Shown here: one piece after another, positions 25,389 to 34,335 of the stretch | How the letters are laid out: each line of letters starts with the position of its first letter | Position numbering within the stretch: position 1 is the stretch's first letter | Assembly: GCA_947382645.1 (NCBI GenBank) | Contig: CANDAE010000011.1 | Location: 1-64,000, forward strand | Length of the DNA: 64,000 bases | From: Suilimivivens sp009774465 | GTDB lineage: Bacteria; Bacillota; Clostridia; Lachnospirales; Lachnospiraceae | Direction: 5' to 3' | Notes under the pieces: model-generated | Told to the model about the DNA's origin: nothing | The model's database searches: none | What the model saw: the letters and a program-made list of their open reading frames with translations, nothing else | Program-made: the position numbers and the translations under genes

Positions 25389-26269
25389 TTGACCTCCTTA
25401 CTTTCCGGTAAAAAATTGAAAATGTATAAATACGCATCCTCCAGATTGGGCACGGTCTGTACCGCATTGTCCGCCGGTTTTGATTTAGCAATTACCCGCA
25501 CTTCCATAAGCTCCCCTTTTGCCGCCACATTACTGATAACTGCCTGCTTTTGATACTCCACAAGTTCTTCTGCAGGCATTTCCACAAGCCAGACATAGTT
25601 TTCCATCATTTTGATGTACTCTCTGCTGCTGTGTATATGTCGTATGGTACCATACTCCATCATCATGATCCTTGTGGCAATCTGCTCCACATCAGATACA
25701 ATATGGGTGGAAAGCAGTACCAGACGGTCTTTTGAATAAGCGGATATGATATTCCGAAATTTGATACGCTCAAACGGATCAAGTCCGGAAGTCGGTTCAT
25801 CCAAAATCAAAATCTCAGGATTATCAAGAAGCGCCTGCGCTATGCCAAGTCTGCGCTGCATCCCTCCCGAATAAGTGGAGCAATGCCGCTTTAAATCCTC
25901 CTGCAATCCTACACTGTACGCCAATTCCTCAATCCGCTTTTTTGCGTATGCTTTTTCCATGCCCTTTAACGCGGCAGAATATTCCAGATAATCCCTGCCG
26001 GTAAAATCACTGTAAAAGCCCACATCCTGCGGCAGATACCCTATTTTCGCCCTGTATTCGTCGCCTACATCATGAATGTTCCTGCCATTATATAAAATCC
26101 GTCCTTTGTCCGGGCGCAGCACATCCGCCATAATTCGGATCATTGTCGTCTTTCCGGCGCCATTGGGCCCAAGCAGCCCATAAACCCCTGTTCCCATTGT
26201 GACAGAAATGCCTTTCAGAACTTTCTTGTCCTTATAACTTTTTTCTATATCTTCAAATTGCAATTCCAT
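25385..26269 (-). CDS. ABC transporter ATP-binding protein
   Basis: 294 residues. Walker A GLLGPNGAGKTT (about 31-42), signature YSGGMQRRLGIAQAL, Walker B ILILDEPTSGLDP, and a switch His in LLSTHI. Partner of the permease at 24183. A C-terminal extension after residue 215 is typical of BcrA-like exporters. Confidence 0.92.
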   Translation of the reverse strand: MELQFEDIEKSYKDKKVLKGISVTMGTGVYGLLGPNGAGKTTMIRIMADVLRPDKGRILYNGRNIHDVGDEYRAKIGYLPQDVGFYSDFTGRDYLEYSAALKGMEKAYAKKRIEELAYSVGLQEDLKRHCSTYSGGMQRRLGIAQALLDNPEILILDEPTSGLDPFERIKFRNIISAYSKDRLVLLSTHIVSDVEQIATRIMMMEYGTIRHIHSSREYIKMMENYVWLVEMPAEELVEYQKQAVISNVAAKGELMEVRVIAKSKPADNAVQTVPNLEDAYLYIFNFLPESKEVK

Positions 26270-26288
26270 AAATGTTTCCTTTCTGCTC

Positions 26289-27131
26289 TTATCCTGGAGC
26301 TCCGCCTCCCCGCATTGCCCTTGCTACTTTTACCGTGGAAAAATCTGCCTGATTAAACTTTCCAACACTTAACGCAAAGAAGACTGTTCCAATAAGAACT
26401 GTAATCATTAGCCCCATGAACGGAGTTATGATAAAGCCATAAATATCAAATGCCATTCCCTCCCGCACAAGTTCTGCAGAACTCATTTTGTATGCCCCAA
26501 GCGCAATATACCGGAAAATAGACGTCACATAGGTAAGCGGATTTAAGTATACGACCGGAAGAAGAAAACCCGGCATCATCGTGGTTGGTATATATGCGCC
26601 GGAAACAAATGTCAGCGGCATCATTATCATGGAGCTTATGGTCTGGAACGAAGGGGAATTGCGCGAAACAGTCGCTAAAAACAATCCGACTGCGCTGAAG
26701 GTCATCGCTGAAACCAGCATTACCACAATCAGCAGTAAAATCTGAAGCACATTGATTCTAAATCCAATGAGCAGGCTGATTATCATGGTAAGAGCTCCCT
26801 GCAGGGTAGAAACGACCGCCCCCGATATGATATTTCCGATTGAAATCTGGGAACGTGCAATGGGTGCAACCATAACCTCTTTCATATATCCGTCCGAAAT
26901 ATCTGACAGAATATCTGACGAATTATTGATACCCGTCTGAAAAACAGTCATAATAATGACGCCTGCAATCAAATAATTCATCGGTTCGCCAAAACCGCTC
27001 ATGGAAGATTTCATCATAAAGGAAAACATCACCAGCATGAACATGGACATCACGATGCTCCCGATCATCCTCCCCCTGTTTCTGGTATAATTTAACAAAT
27101 TCCTCTGTATAATTGCTGTAACTGGATTCAT
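26289..27131 (-). CDS. ABC-2 transporter permease (daunorubicin-type)
   Basis: 280 residues with six membrane segments; SDGYMKEVMVAPIARSQI and LTFVSGAYIPTTMMP are typical of ABC-2 drug exporters (DrrB, NodJ). Overlaps the upstream ATPase by ATGA. Pairs with the ATPase at 27128. Confidence 0.88.
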   Translation of the reverse strand: MNPVTAIIQRNLLNYTRNRGRMIGSIVMSMFMLVMFSFMMKSSMSGFGEPMNYLIAGVIIMTVFQTGINNSSDILSDISDGYMKEVMVAPIARSQISIGNIISGAVVSTLQGALTMIISLLIGFRINVLQILLLIVVMLVSAMTFSAVGLFLATVSRNSPSFQTISSMIMMPLTFVSGAYIPTTMMPGFLLPVVYLNPLTYVTSIFRYIALGAYKMSSAELVREGMAFDIYGFIITPFMGLMITVLIGTVFFALSVGKFNQADFSTVKVARAMRGGGAPG

Positions 27132-28045
27132 GACTGCCTGATCTCCTTTCCTGTAATTGCGAGGAACACTTCGTTCAATGTTCCGTTTTTTGCCTCAAAA
27201 TCAAGAATTGTATCTCTGCACTCTGACAAAATCCAAAGCGCATCGGGCGCTTTCTTTGTGTGGAAAACAACCCTGTTTTCTACTTTCTCATAAGGAATCT
27301 TTTGCTCCATCAATATATTTTCCAATGGTTTCGTATGCGCACAGCTTACATCTACTTCGGTTCCGGTATACTGGTGTTTTAAGTTCTCCGGCGTGTCATG
27401 GGCAACAATCTTTCCATGATCCATGATCACAACTTTAGAGCATACCTCCGCTTCATCCATATAATGAGTGGTCAAAAAAATTGTCATGTTTTTCTGCTTT
27501 TGCATTTTCTGGATATATTCCCATACATTTGCTCTTGTCTGTGGATCAAGCCCGGTCGTCGGTTCATCTAAAAACAAAACTTTTGGAAAATGGACAAGCC
27601 CTCTTGCAATCTCCACACGTCGTTTCATTCCGCCGGAAAGACTTCCAACAACCGCCTTTTTCCAATCTGTAAGCTCCACCAGATCAAGGGCAAAATCAAT
27701 TCGCTCTGCAACCTCATTTTTGGGAACTTTATAAAAGCTGCAATGATATTTCAGGTTTTCCTCCACCGTCAATTTGACATCCAGTGTAGAATCCTGAAAT
27801 ACAATACCAATATCCTTTCTGACTGCCCCCTTTTCTTTGGAAACATCATGTCCATTGATTCGGATACTTCCTTCCGTTTTATCCAGGATCGTACATAAGG
27901 TATTGATTGTGGTACTCTTACCTGCGCCATTGGGACCGAGAAACGCAAAAATTGCCCCCTCATCCACAGTGAACGAAATATCGTCCACTGCTTTAAAATC
28001 TCCGTATGTCTTTGAAAAATGTTCTACTTCAATGATTGGATTCAT
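27128..28045 (-). CDS. ABC transporter ATP-binding protein (DrrA-type)
   Basis: 305 residues. FLGPNGAGKST (Walker A), LSGGMKRRVEIARGL (signature), VLFLDEPTTGLDP (Walker B) and LTTHYMDEAE (switch). C-terminal domain as in daunorubicin-resistance ATPases. Located 86 bases after the MarR gene with a terminator between, so transcription may depend on read-through or an own promoter not recognised here. Confidence 0.92.
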   Translation of the reverse strand: MNPIIEVEHFSKTYGDFKAVDDISFTVDEGAIFAFLGPNGAGKSTTINTLCTILDKTEGSIRINGHDVSKEKGAVRKDIGIVFQDSTLDVKLTVEENLKYHCSFYKVPKNEVAERIDFALDLVELTDWKKAVVGSLSGGMKRRVEIARGLVHFPKVLFLDEPTTGLDPQTRANVWEYIQKMQKQKNMTIFLTTHYMDEAEVCSKVVIMDHGKIVAHDTPENLKHQYTGTEVDVSCAHTKPLENILMEQKIPYEKVENRVVFHTKKAPDALWILSECRDTILDFEAKNGTLNEVFLAITGKEIRQS

Positions 28046-28063
28046 TGCTTTTCCTCCCTGTTC

Positions 28064-28102
28064 AAAAAATTAAGTCCTATGGGTTTTATTCCCATAGGAC
28101 TT
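28064..28102 (-). terminator. Hairpin terminator between MarR gene and ABC operon
   Basis: AAGTCCTATGGG (28072-28083) and CCCATAGGACTT (28091-28102) form a perfect 12-bp stem; on the minus strand it is followed by AATTTTTTGAA. It lies between the regulator and the exporters, so it would reduce exporter expression relative to marR. Confidence 0.8.
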
Positions 28103-28131
28103 ATCGCTATAGATTCTATAGTGCCTTTAAG

Positions 28132-28794
28132 TTATTCATTTTTCGATCTGCCGCCAAATGCGCCAAATACGCCCCTGTCCGGAATGAAACCATCATAATT
28201 CGGTGAAAAACGTTCTGCTCCCGGAATATCTGCCGGTTTTCTTCCTCTCCCAAAGGGGCCAAATGCCCTCTCCCGCATAGACATCAACTGCTCAAACTGT
28301 TCCTCGCCCATACGCTCTCTTGCCTTGGCCATCCAGTCTGTTATACTGCCTTCCTCGCTGCTATCAACCTCCTGTATTCCAAACGCTGCAATAATCCTGT
28401 CTAAATATTCCCCAAACTGCTGCAGTTCTTCCGCTGACAGACAATCCAGAACTTCCTGATAATCCGTTTCCGGCTGTTGTACTTCCCTGCCCTTTTCTGT
28501 CAGCCGGACAACCATAACCCGCCTGTCTTCTTCAAAGGGCCCACGCTCCACATGACCGCTCTTTTCCAGCTTATTCAACAGCTCGTTCAGCGATTGCTGC
28601 CGAATGCCCAGCAGATACGCCAGTTCCCTTGTCTTAATTTCCGGCTGGATTTTCAGCATTGCAAGGATTCTCCCCTGCCCTCTGGTCGGATCGGCAAATG
28701 GTCCGGACTGAGCCTGACTGAACATCTGGCGGCGTTTCATGAGCCATTGCAGTGTGGAGAGCTTTTCATAAATAGCTGTATACACATCATCCAT
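28132..28794 (-). CDS. MarR-family transcriptional regulator
   Basis: 220 residues. The winged helix is residues 40-115 (RILAMLKIQPEIKTRELAY, LNELLNKLEKSGHVERG, EEDRRVMVVRLTEKG). An unusual Gly/Phe/Arg-rich acidic tail of about 60 residues follows (from MSMRERAFGPFGRGRK on). Start at 28794 has AAAGGGG six bases before; the longer frame to 29001 runs over the promoter. Controls itself and probably the ABC genes. Confidence 0.85.
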   Translation of the reverse strand: MDDVYTAIYEKLSTLQWLMKRRQMFSQAQSGPFADPTRGQGRILAMLKIQPEIKTRELAYLLGIRQQSLNELLNKLEKSGHVERGPFEEDRRVMVVRLTEKGREVQQPETDYQEVLDCLSAEELQQFGEYLDRIIAAFGIQEVDSSEEGSITDWMAKARERMGEEQFEQLMSMRERAFGPFGRGRKPADIPGAERFSPNYDGFIPDRGVFGAFGGRSKNE

Positions 28795-28812
28795 ATCATG
28801 CCCCTTTATTTT

Positions 28813-28884
28813 GTACTGGTACTTGTATCTTTGTTTATCTAATATAATACAGGTACCATTCCAATTTGTCAACAGTACCTGTAC
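28813..28884 (-). promoter_or_regulatory. marR promoter with three GTAC-N2-GTAC sites
   Basis: On the minus strand TTGACA (28867-28872) and TATTAT (28844-28849) are 17 bp apart, a near-consensus promoter. GTAC-N2-GTAC-type dyads lie at 28813-28822, 28847-28856 (over the -10) and 28875-28884 (just upstream of the -35). They are the likely operators of the MarR regulator. Confidence 0.7.
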
Positions 28885-29093
28885 TATTTTTTTATAAAAA
28901 TAAAATTCGTTTGGTATATGCCTGTCTTCAAACAAAGTCCTGCTGTCCGTATAAGTTCTATCTTTCTCAAAGCCATGCGACAGCATATGGTATTTTCCCA
29001 TTGTTCTCCTGAACTTCCGGTTTTACTAATCTGGAAAAACCATAAAAGAACTGGTATAATGATGTCATGCCGCGGTAAAGGAGACAAATTGAT

Positions 29094-29851
29094 ATGGTTT
29101 ATCAGGAGTTATTGGACAAGATTGTCAGTGTAAGTGTACAGATATTTGGTGAAGAACTTACAGGCATATATTTACATGGTTCGGCGGCAATGGGATGCTT
29201 TCACCCGGATAAAAGCGACATAGACTTAATTTTTGTGATTGAAAATGAAATAACAGATGATCAGAAACTGGAATTCATGAATGCAGTTGTAAAGTTAAAT
29301 AGAATGGCGCCAAAGAAAGGAATTGAGCTGAGTTTGGTAAGGAAGATTTACTGTGAAAAATTTCTTTATCCTACTCCCTATGAATTACATTTTTCCAATA
29401 TGCATTTGCAGATGTTTATGGCTGAGCCTTTAGATTATGTGAGCAGGATGAAAGGAACGGATAAGGATTTGGCGGCTCATTTTATGATAATTAAGCACTG
29501 TGGGATTACTCTGTATGGGAAAGAGATTCCGGCAGTATTTTCGGAAGTGCCTAAAGCAGATTACATAGATAGTATCTGGTCTGATATTGAAGATGCAGAG
29601 AAATAGTGGAAAATCCCATTTATATGATTTTGAATTTATGCAGAGTGGCAGCCTTTGTGCAGGATGAGCTGATTACTTCTAAAAAGCAGGGAGGACAGTG
29701 GGGAGTGCAGAACTTGGAGCCGCAATATCAGGGATTGATTTTTGAAGCCCTTGAATGTTATGTTTCAGGTAAAGAAATGATTGTCAGGGAAGAGAAAGCA
29801 GTAGAATTTGCAGGGTATATGCTGAAAAAGATTGGAGGTATGCTGTCTTGA
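29094..29851 (+). pseudogene. AadA-like aminoglycoside nucleotidyltransferase, frameshifted
   Basis: The first part (29094-29606) has the nucleotidyltransferase fold: HGSAAMGCFHPDKSDIDLIFVI holds the G-S and D-x-D residues. It ends at TAG 29604. A shifted frame from 29606 reads the C-terminal helical domain (ENPIYMILNLCRVAAF, GGQWGVQNL) of ANT(3'')-type enzymes. Joined they give about 250 residues, the normal size. One base is missing near 29600, where AEEIVENP would be expected. Also possible are two interacting polypeptides or a sequencing error. Resistance activity is not implied. Confidence 0.75.
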
Positions 29852-30825
29852 CGGATACAGCGAAATGCACAATAAGGCCCTGGCGGTTGGAAGATGCCGC
29901 CGATTTGGCTCAATTGCTGAACAATAAAAATATTTTAAATAATTTAAGGGACGGACTGCCTTATCCATATACAAAAAAGGACGGGGAAGATTTTATTTCG
30001 TCTATGCGCTCGGCAGATCCAACGAAAACTTTTGCTTTTGCAATTACTGCTGATGATAAAGTGGCTGGGAGTATTGGCGTTTTCCGCTGTGATAATATTC
30101 ATTCGCGGACAGCAGAGATGGGATATTGCATTGGGGAGCCATATTGGGGCAAAGGGCTGGGAACAAGTGCGGTAAAACAGGTTTGCAACTACATATTTGA
30201 ACATACAGACATTATCAGAATATTTGCAGAGCCTTTTGATTATAATGCAGCTTCCTGTCGTGTGCTTGAAAAGGCTGGATTTCATTTGGAGGGAATTCTG
30301 CGGAAGAATGCAGTGAAAAACGGCAGGGTGCTGGATATGAAAATGTATTCTCTGGTTAAGGAGGAAATGGGGATGCAGGTAATTGACTATTATAATTGTG
30401 ACAGGCAGGAACATTGGCTTGAGCAAATAAAGAAAAGTGACTGGGCAGCCGGCCAGTTTCTCTATGAATTATTAAATGAAAACAGGTTTAAAAATACTGT
30501 AGGAGAAAAGTCCAAAGTGCTTCTGCTGGTGAATGGGGATGAACTCGTTTCATTTTGCACCTATGCGGAAAAGGATGATATACAGCCCACAGAACTGACG
30601 CCCTGGATGGGATTTGTTTACACTTTTCCAAAATACAGAGGACATCGTTATATGGAAGAACTGTTTTTGGAAGTTGAAAGGCTTGCCAAAGCTGAAAAGG
30701 TACATGATGTCTTTATTTCAACAGGCCATACGGGATTATATGAAAAATATGGCTGTGAATTTTATCAGATGATGGATGATATGTCTGGTGAGTCTGCCAG
30801 AGTTTACAGGAAGCATATAGATTAA
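29848..30825 (+). CDS. Double GNAT acetyltransferase (RimJ-type plus second GNAT domain)
   Basis: 325 residues. Domain 1 (1-175) is RimJ/RimL-like with AEMGYCIGEPYWGKGLGTSAV as acetyl-CoA loop and NAASCRVLEKAGF. Domain 2 (180-325) is a second GNAT with WMGFVYTFPKYRGHRYMEEL and GLYEKYGCEFY. TTG start with GGAGG, overlapping the stop of the AadA-like gene. A fusion of two distinct GNATs; whether both are active is unknown. Confidence 0.8.
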   Translation: MTDTAKCTIRPWRLEDAADLAQLLNNKNILNNLRDGLPYPYTKKDGEDFISSMRSADPTKTFAFAITADDKVAGSIGVFRCDNIHSRTAEMGYCIGEPYWGKGLGTSAVKQVCNYIFEHTDIIRIFAEPFDYNAASCRVLEKAGFHLEGILRKNAVKNGRVLDMKMYSLVKEEMGMQVIDYYNCDRQEHWLEQIKKSDWAAGQFLYELLNENRFKNTVGEKSKVLLLVNGDELVSFCTYAEKDDIQPTELTPWMGFVYTFPKYRGHRYMEELFLEVERLAKAEKVHDVFISTGHTGLYEKYGCEFYQMMDDMSGESARVYRKHID

Positions 30826-30855
30826 AAATTAATCCTGATTGGAAGACTGCATTAT

Positions 30856-31152
30856 TCATTTCGTTTTGGATTGACGGGAATTTTTAAGTAACATCGGGAG
30901 GAAGTTTATAAAAATCATCAGAAGAACGTATGCTGTTAAGCTGCTGTTCATAGTTGGAACTACATCCATAAGCGCGGTCCAGTCTTCCTTCCGCACCCAG
31001 TTGTTTATCAGAAAGTACTGGGCAAGAATGGTGAGTGCTGTGAAAGAAAGTGCACATAGAGATGTCCAGCCTGCCAAACGGTGGTTACGAAAAGAAAGCC
31101 ATAAATTTAAGGCAGTAAAAACAATGCTGGCGGTGCCAAATAAAATCCACAT
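30856..31152 (-). CDS. Small membrane protein
   Basis: 98 residues with three predicted membrane segments (about 3-20, 27-50, 70-90) and a basic C-terminus (KNSRQSKTK). Not recognised. Lies alone on the minus strand between two plus-strand genes. Confidence 0.5.
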   Translation of the reverse strand: MWILFGTASIVFTALNLWLSFRNHRLAGWTSLCALSFTALTILAQYFLINNWVRKEDWTALMDVVPTMNSSLTAYVLLMIFINFLPMLLKNSRQSKTK

Positions 31153-31276
31153 TTTATATTTCTCCTTCCATATTTTATAAGCTGTGTATTGGTTCCATAT
31201 TTAATTGGATGGTGTATAGTCATAGTATATTTATTTGGGGGTAGATGTCAACTTAAATATTTATTGGAGGTAAAAA

Positions 31277-31948
31277 ATGGACAGCAGCAAAGTAAAAAGT
31301 ATTATGTTTTCCTTAGGCGCAGACCTGTGCGGGGTGGCAGATGTTAACAGGTTTGAAGATGCTCCAGAAGGATATCATCCCCTTGATGTTTTTCCCACCT
31401 GCCAATCTGTGATTTCTTTTGCGTGCAGGTTTCCGGCAGGTGTCCTTTCCTGTAAAACAGCAGTTCCTTATACCAGAGTGAGGAATTCCATTACTGCTAA
31501 AATGGATGCTATTGCGCTGGATTTTTGCATTGAAATGGACAAGCTGTGCATAGCGGCAATACCAATACCCACCAATGAAAGCCAGTGGGACAGTAAGACA
31601 AAAAGGTGGCGTTCCATTATTTCTCAAAAACATGCGGCGCAGGCAGCGGGATTAGGAACCATAGGCAGACATTCTTTGCTGATTACGCCGGAGTTTGGCA
31701 GTATGGTCTGGCTTGGGGCAGTTTTAACAGAAGCAAAACTACAGCCTGATCCTGAGCTTGAAAAAATATGTAACGACTGTAATTTGTGTGTAAAGGCATG
31801 TCCTGTGAATGCGTTAGAGTATTCGGAAATAAAGCAGCAGGTTTGCTGGGATCATGCGTTTGGAGATAATGAAGAAACAAAAAACTGGGAGATTTCCTGC
31901 CATCAGTGCAGAGATATCTGTCCATATAACCTGGGGTATCAGATTTAA
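31277..31948 (+). CDS. QueG-like 4Fe-4S protein (epoxyqueuosine reductase-related)
   Basis: 223 residues. The C-terminus has two iron-sulfur motifs, CNDCNLCVKACP and CHQCRDICPYN, as in epoxyqueuosine reductase, and the N-terminus (GADLCGVADVNRFEDAPEG) also fits. It is shorter than true QueG (about 300-380 residues), so it is a relative and not a clear queuosine enzyme. RBS GGAGG before ATG 31277. Confidence 0.75.
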   Translation: MDSSKVKSIMFSLGADLCGVADVNRFEDAPEGYHPLDVFPTCQSVISFACRFPAGVLSCKTAVPYTRVRNSITAKMDAIALDFCIEMDKLCIAAIPIPTNESQWDSKTKRWRSIISQKHAAQAAGLGTIGRHSLLITPEFGSMVWLGAVLTEAKLQPDPELEKICNDCNLCVKACPVNALEYSEIKQQVCWDHAFGDNEETKNWEISCHQCRDICPYNLGYQI

Positions 31949-31967
31949 GCCGGAGGAGATAAGGATT

Positions 31968-32885
31968 ATGAAAAAGATATTAGTGACAGGCGGGACGGTA
32001 TTTGTCAGTAAATATATTGCAGAGTATTATATAAAAGCAGGAAACGAGGTATATGTGCTTAACAGAAATCATCATCCTCAGCCGAAGGGAGCTGTTCTGA
32101 TTGAGGGGGACAGGCATGATCCCGGCGATAAATTAAAGGGATATACCTTTGATGCGGTACTGGATGTTACAGCATATACAGGTGAAGATGTAGAGCAATT
32201 GCTGGATGCATTAGGAGAATTTAAGGATTATATTCTGATCAGCTCAAGCGCGGTGTATCCTGAATACCTGTCTCAGCCCTTTACGGAAGAGCAGGAAACA
32301 GGAGCAAATAAATATTGGGGGGCGTATGGAACCGGTAAGATTGATGCGGAGAAAGCGTTATTAAAGCAGGTTCCTTCCGCCTATGTATTTCGTCCGCCTT
32401 ATCTTTATGGCCCCGGAAATAATGTGTACCGGGAAGCATTTGTGTTTGAATGTGCGGAAAAAGACCGGAAATTTTACCTGCCGCGAAAGGGTGAAATGAA
32501 GCTGCAGTTTTTTCACGTGATGGACTTATGCAGATGCATAGACAGTGTTTTGGAAAAACATCCTGAGAATCATATATTTAACGTCGGAAATGAAGATACG
32601 GTTTCCATTCGGGAATGGGTAAACCTTTGCTACGAGGCGGCAGGGAAAAAGCCGGAATTTGCAGAGGTCTATCTGGACGTTAATCCCAGGGAATACTTTT
32701 CTTTTCATGACTATGAATACAGGCTTGATGTGGAAAAACAGCGTAGTTTGATTTCCAATACACTTTCCCTGCAGGAGGGGCTTGAGGAATCTTATCTGTG
32801 GTATCAGGGGCATAAGGAGGAAGTAAATAAAAAGGATTATATCAGGTATTTGGATGAAAAATTTGGTTCCACCCTGCCCGAATAA
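31968..32885 (+). CDS. NAD-dependent epimerase/dehydratase family protein
   Basis: 305 residues. The Rossmann start MKKILVTGGTVFVSKYI has TGGTxFxS in place of the usual TGGxGFIG, and ISSSAVYPE and YGTGKIDAEK replace the S-Y-K triad region (Tyr at WGAYGTGK). Extended SDR of the isoflavone-reductase or mRNA-binding (CSP41) side. AAGGA and GGAGGAG precede 31968. Its end overlaps the convergent MATE gene by 44 bases. Confidence 0.82.
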   Translation: MKKILVTGGTVFVSKYIAEYYIKAGNEVYVLNRNHHPQPKGAVLIEGDRHDPGDKLKGYTFDAVLDVTAYTGEDVEQLLDALGEFKDYILISSSAVYPEYLSQPFTEEQETGANKYWGAYGTGKIDAEKALLKQVPSAYVFRPPYLYGPGNNVYREAFVFECAEKDRKFYLPRKGEMKLQFFHVMDLCRCIDSVLEKHPENHIFNVGNEDTVSIREWVNLCYEAAGKKPEFAEVYLDVNPREYFSFHDYEYRLDVEKQRSLISNTLSLQEGLEESYLWYQGHKEEVNKKDYIRYLDEKFGSTLPE

Positions 32886-34212
32886 CGATAAGAGATAAAA
32901 TTCCGGAAAGTGCATCTGAAACCGGACCGGCCCATAAAATGCCATCGATTCCCATAAATGCACTTAAAATAAACATTGATGGAATGAGGAAAATGATTTG
33001 TCTGGACAAGGAAAGCACCATAGAGGGGATTGGCTTTCCGATTGCCTGATAAAAAATGCCGATTACCATTCCGGAAGGAATCATAAAGCAGGCCAACAGG
33101 TAAATGCGGAAGCATTTCACTGCAAATTCCATATAAAGTTCAGATTCCTGACCAAAGATATTGATGATTGTTTCCGGAAATATCTGAAATATAAATAGTG
33201 CAATGAACATGATTGCAGTGCAGGAGCTAAGGGAGAGTTTGAAAGCCTGCTTTACCCGATCATATTGCCCGCTTCCATAATTGTAACCTAAAATAGGCTG
33301 GACACCGGAAGCGATACCCAGGGCGATACTGGTAATTAGTTGACTGGTTTTCATGGTGATGCCCAGTGCCGCCATAGGAATGTCGCTTCCATAGACAGAT
33401 TTTGCACCATATTTGACCAGCAGGTTATTTTGGATGGCAATAACGACTGTTCCGGCAATCTGCATAAAAAAGGAAGACATGCCCAGTGAAACAATTTTTT
33501 TAACGATAGCGATATCAAGGGCAAAATCTGTTTTGCCTAATTTAATGGATTTCAGGCGAAACAGGCAGATGATGTAAAATACCGCATTCAGTAACTGTCC
33601 TATGATAGTGGCCCAGGCAGCGCCTTTAACACCTAAGTGAAATACAAAGATAAATACAGGATCAAGAATTATATTTGTGATACAGCCAATCAACATGCCG
33701 GTCATGCTGGCTTTGGGGCGCCCGTCTGCCCGAATAACATTCCCAAATCCTACGCCTATCATAAAGACAGGAAAGCCAAGCACGATAATTCTACCATAAT
33801 CTACTGCATAGGATGTGACCTCGCCTCTGGCACCAAACAGCCAGCAGGAGGGCTCCAGGAAAATTTCAAACAGAATCAGAAAAAGTATGCTGCATCCTAT
33901 TGTTAATGTTACCATATTCCCTACACTTTTTGCCGCTTTTTCAGGCTCTCCTTTTCCCAGATGAAGGCTCATGAAAGAGGAAGCGCCATTTCCAAGCATC
34001 ATGGCAATAGCCATTAAAATAAGCGTCATAGGCATAATAACATTGGTGGCGGCATTTCCCAGATATCCTACGCCCTGTCCGATAAACACCTGATCTACCA
34101 TATTGTAAAGAGAATTTACAACAAGGGAAATGACGCTGGGAACAGCATAACGGACAGTCAATGTTCCGATACGTTCTGTTCCAAATGGATTAATTGCTGT
34201 TTCTTTATTCAT
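32842..34212 (-). CDS. MATE-family efflux transporter
   Basis: 456 residues, twelve membrane segments. N-terminal TLTVRYAVPSVISLVVNSLYNMVDQVFIG is a standard MATE start, repeated at the second half. Start at 34212 (MNKETAIN) with AGGAGG; earlier ATGs have none. Divergent from a LysR gene with a dyad between. Overlaps the epimerase 3' end by 44 bases. Confidence 0.9.
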   Translation of the reverse strand: MNKETAINPFGTERIGTLTVRYAVPSVISLVVNSLYNMVDQVFIGQGVGYLGNAATNVIMPMTLILMAIAMMLGNGASSFMSLHLGKGEPEKAAKSVGNMVTLTIGCSILFLILFEIFLEPSCWLFGARGEVTSYAVDYGRIIVLGFPVFMIGVGFGNVIRADGRPKASMTGMLIGCITNIILDPVFIFVFHLGVKGAAWATIIGQLLNAVFYIICLFRLKSIKLGKTDFALDIAIVKKIVSLGMSSFFMQIAGTVVIAIQNNLLVKYGAKSVYGSDIPMAALGITMKTSQLITSIALGIASGVQPILGYNYGSGQYDRVKQAFKLSLSSCTAIMFIALFIFQIFPETIINIFGQESELYMEFAVKCFRIYLLACFMIPSGMVIGIFYQAIGKPIPSMVLSLSRQIIFLIPSMFILSAFMGIDGILWAGPVSDALSGILSLIVIRAGWNQIFHPNT

Positions 34213-34234
34213 AATTGGAATTCCTCCTGCTATT

Positions 34235-34254
34235 TTAAGATTCAAATATCTTAA
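34235..34254. promoter_or_regulatory. Likely LysR operator in the divergent region
   Basis: TTAAGAT-TCAAAT-ATCTTAA is a perfect 7-bp dyad. It contains T-N11-A, the LysR box pattern. It lies in the short MATE upstream region, so LysR bound here could control MATE. Confidence 0.6.
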
Positions 34255-34273
34255 TGATACATACATTTTCCTT

Positions 34274-34302
34274 GGATGTGAATTTAAAATTTGTTATAAT
34301 TA
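34274..34302 (+). promoter_or_regulatory. lysR promoter
   Basis: TTGGAT (34274-34279), 17-base spacer, TATAAT (34297-34302), 33 bases ahead of the ATG at 34336. Confidence 0.65.
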
Positions 34303-34335
34303 ATAAGAAAAACTAATAAATACAGGAGAAAAACC

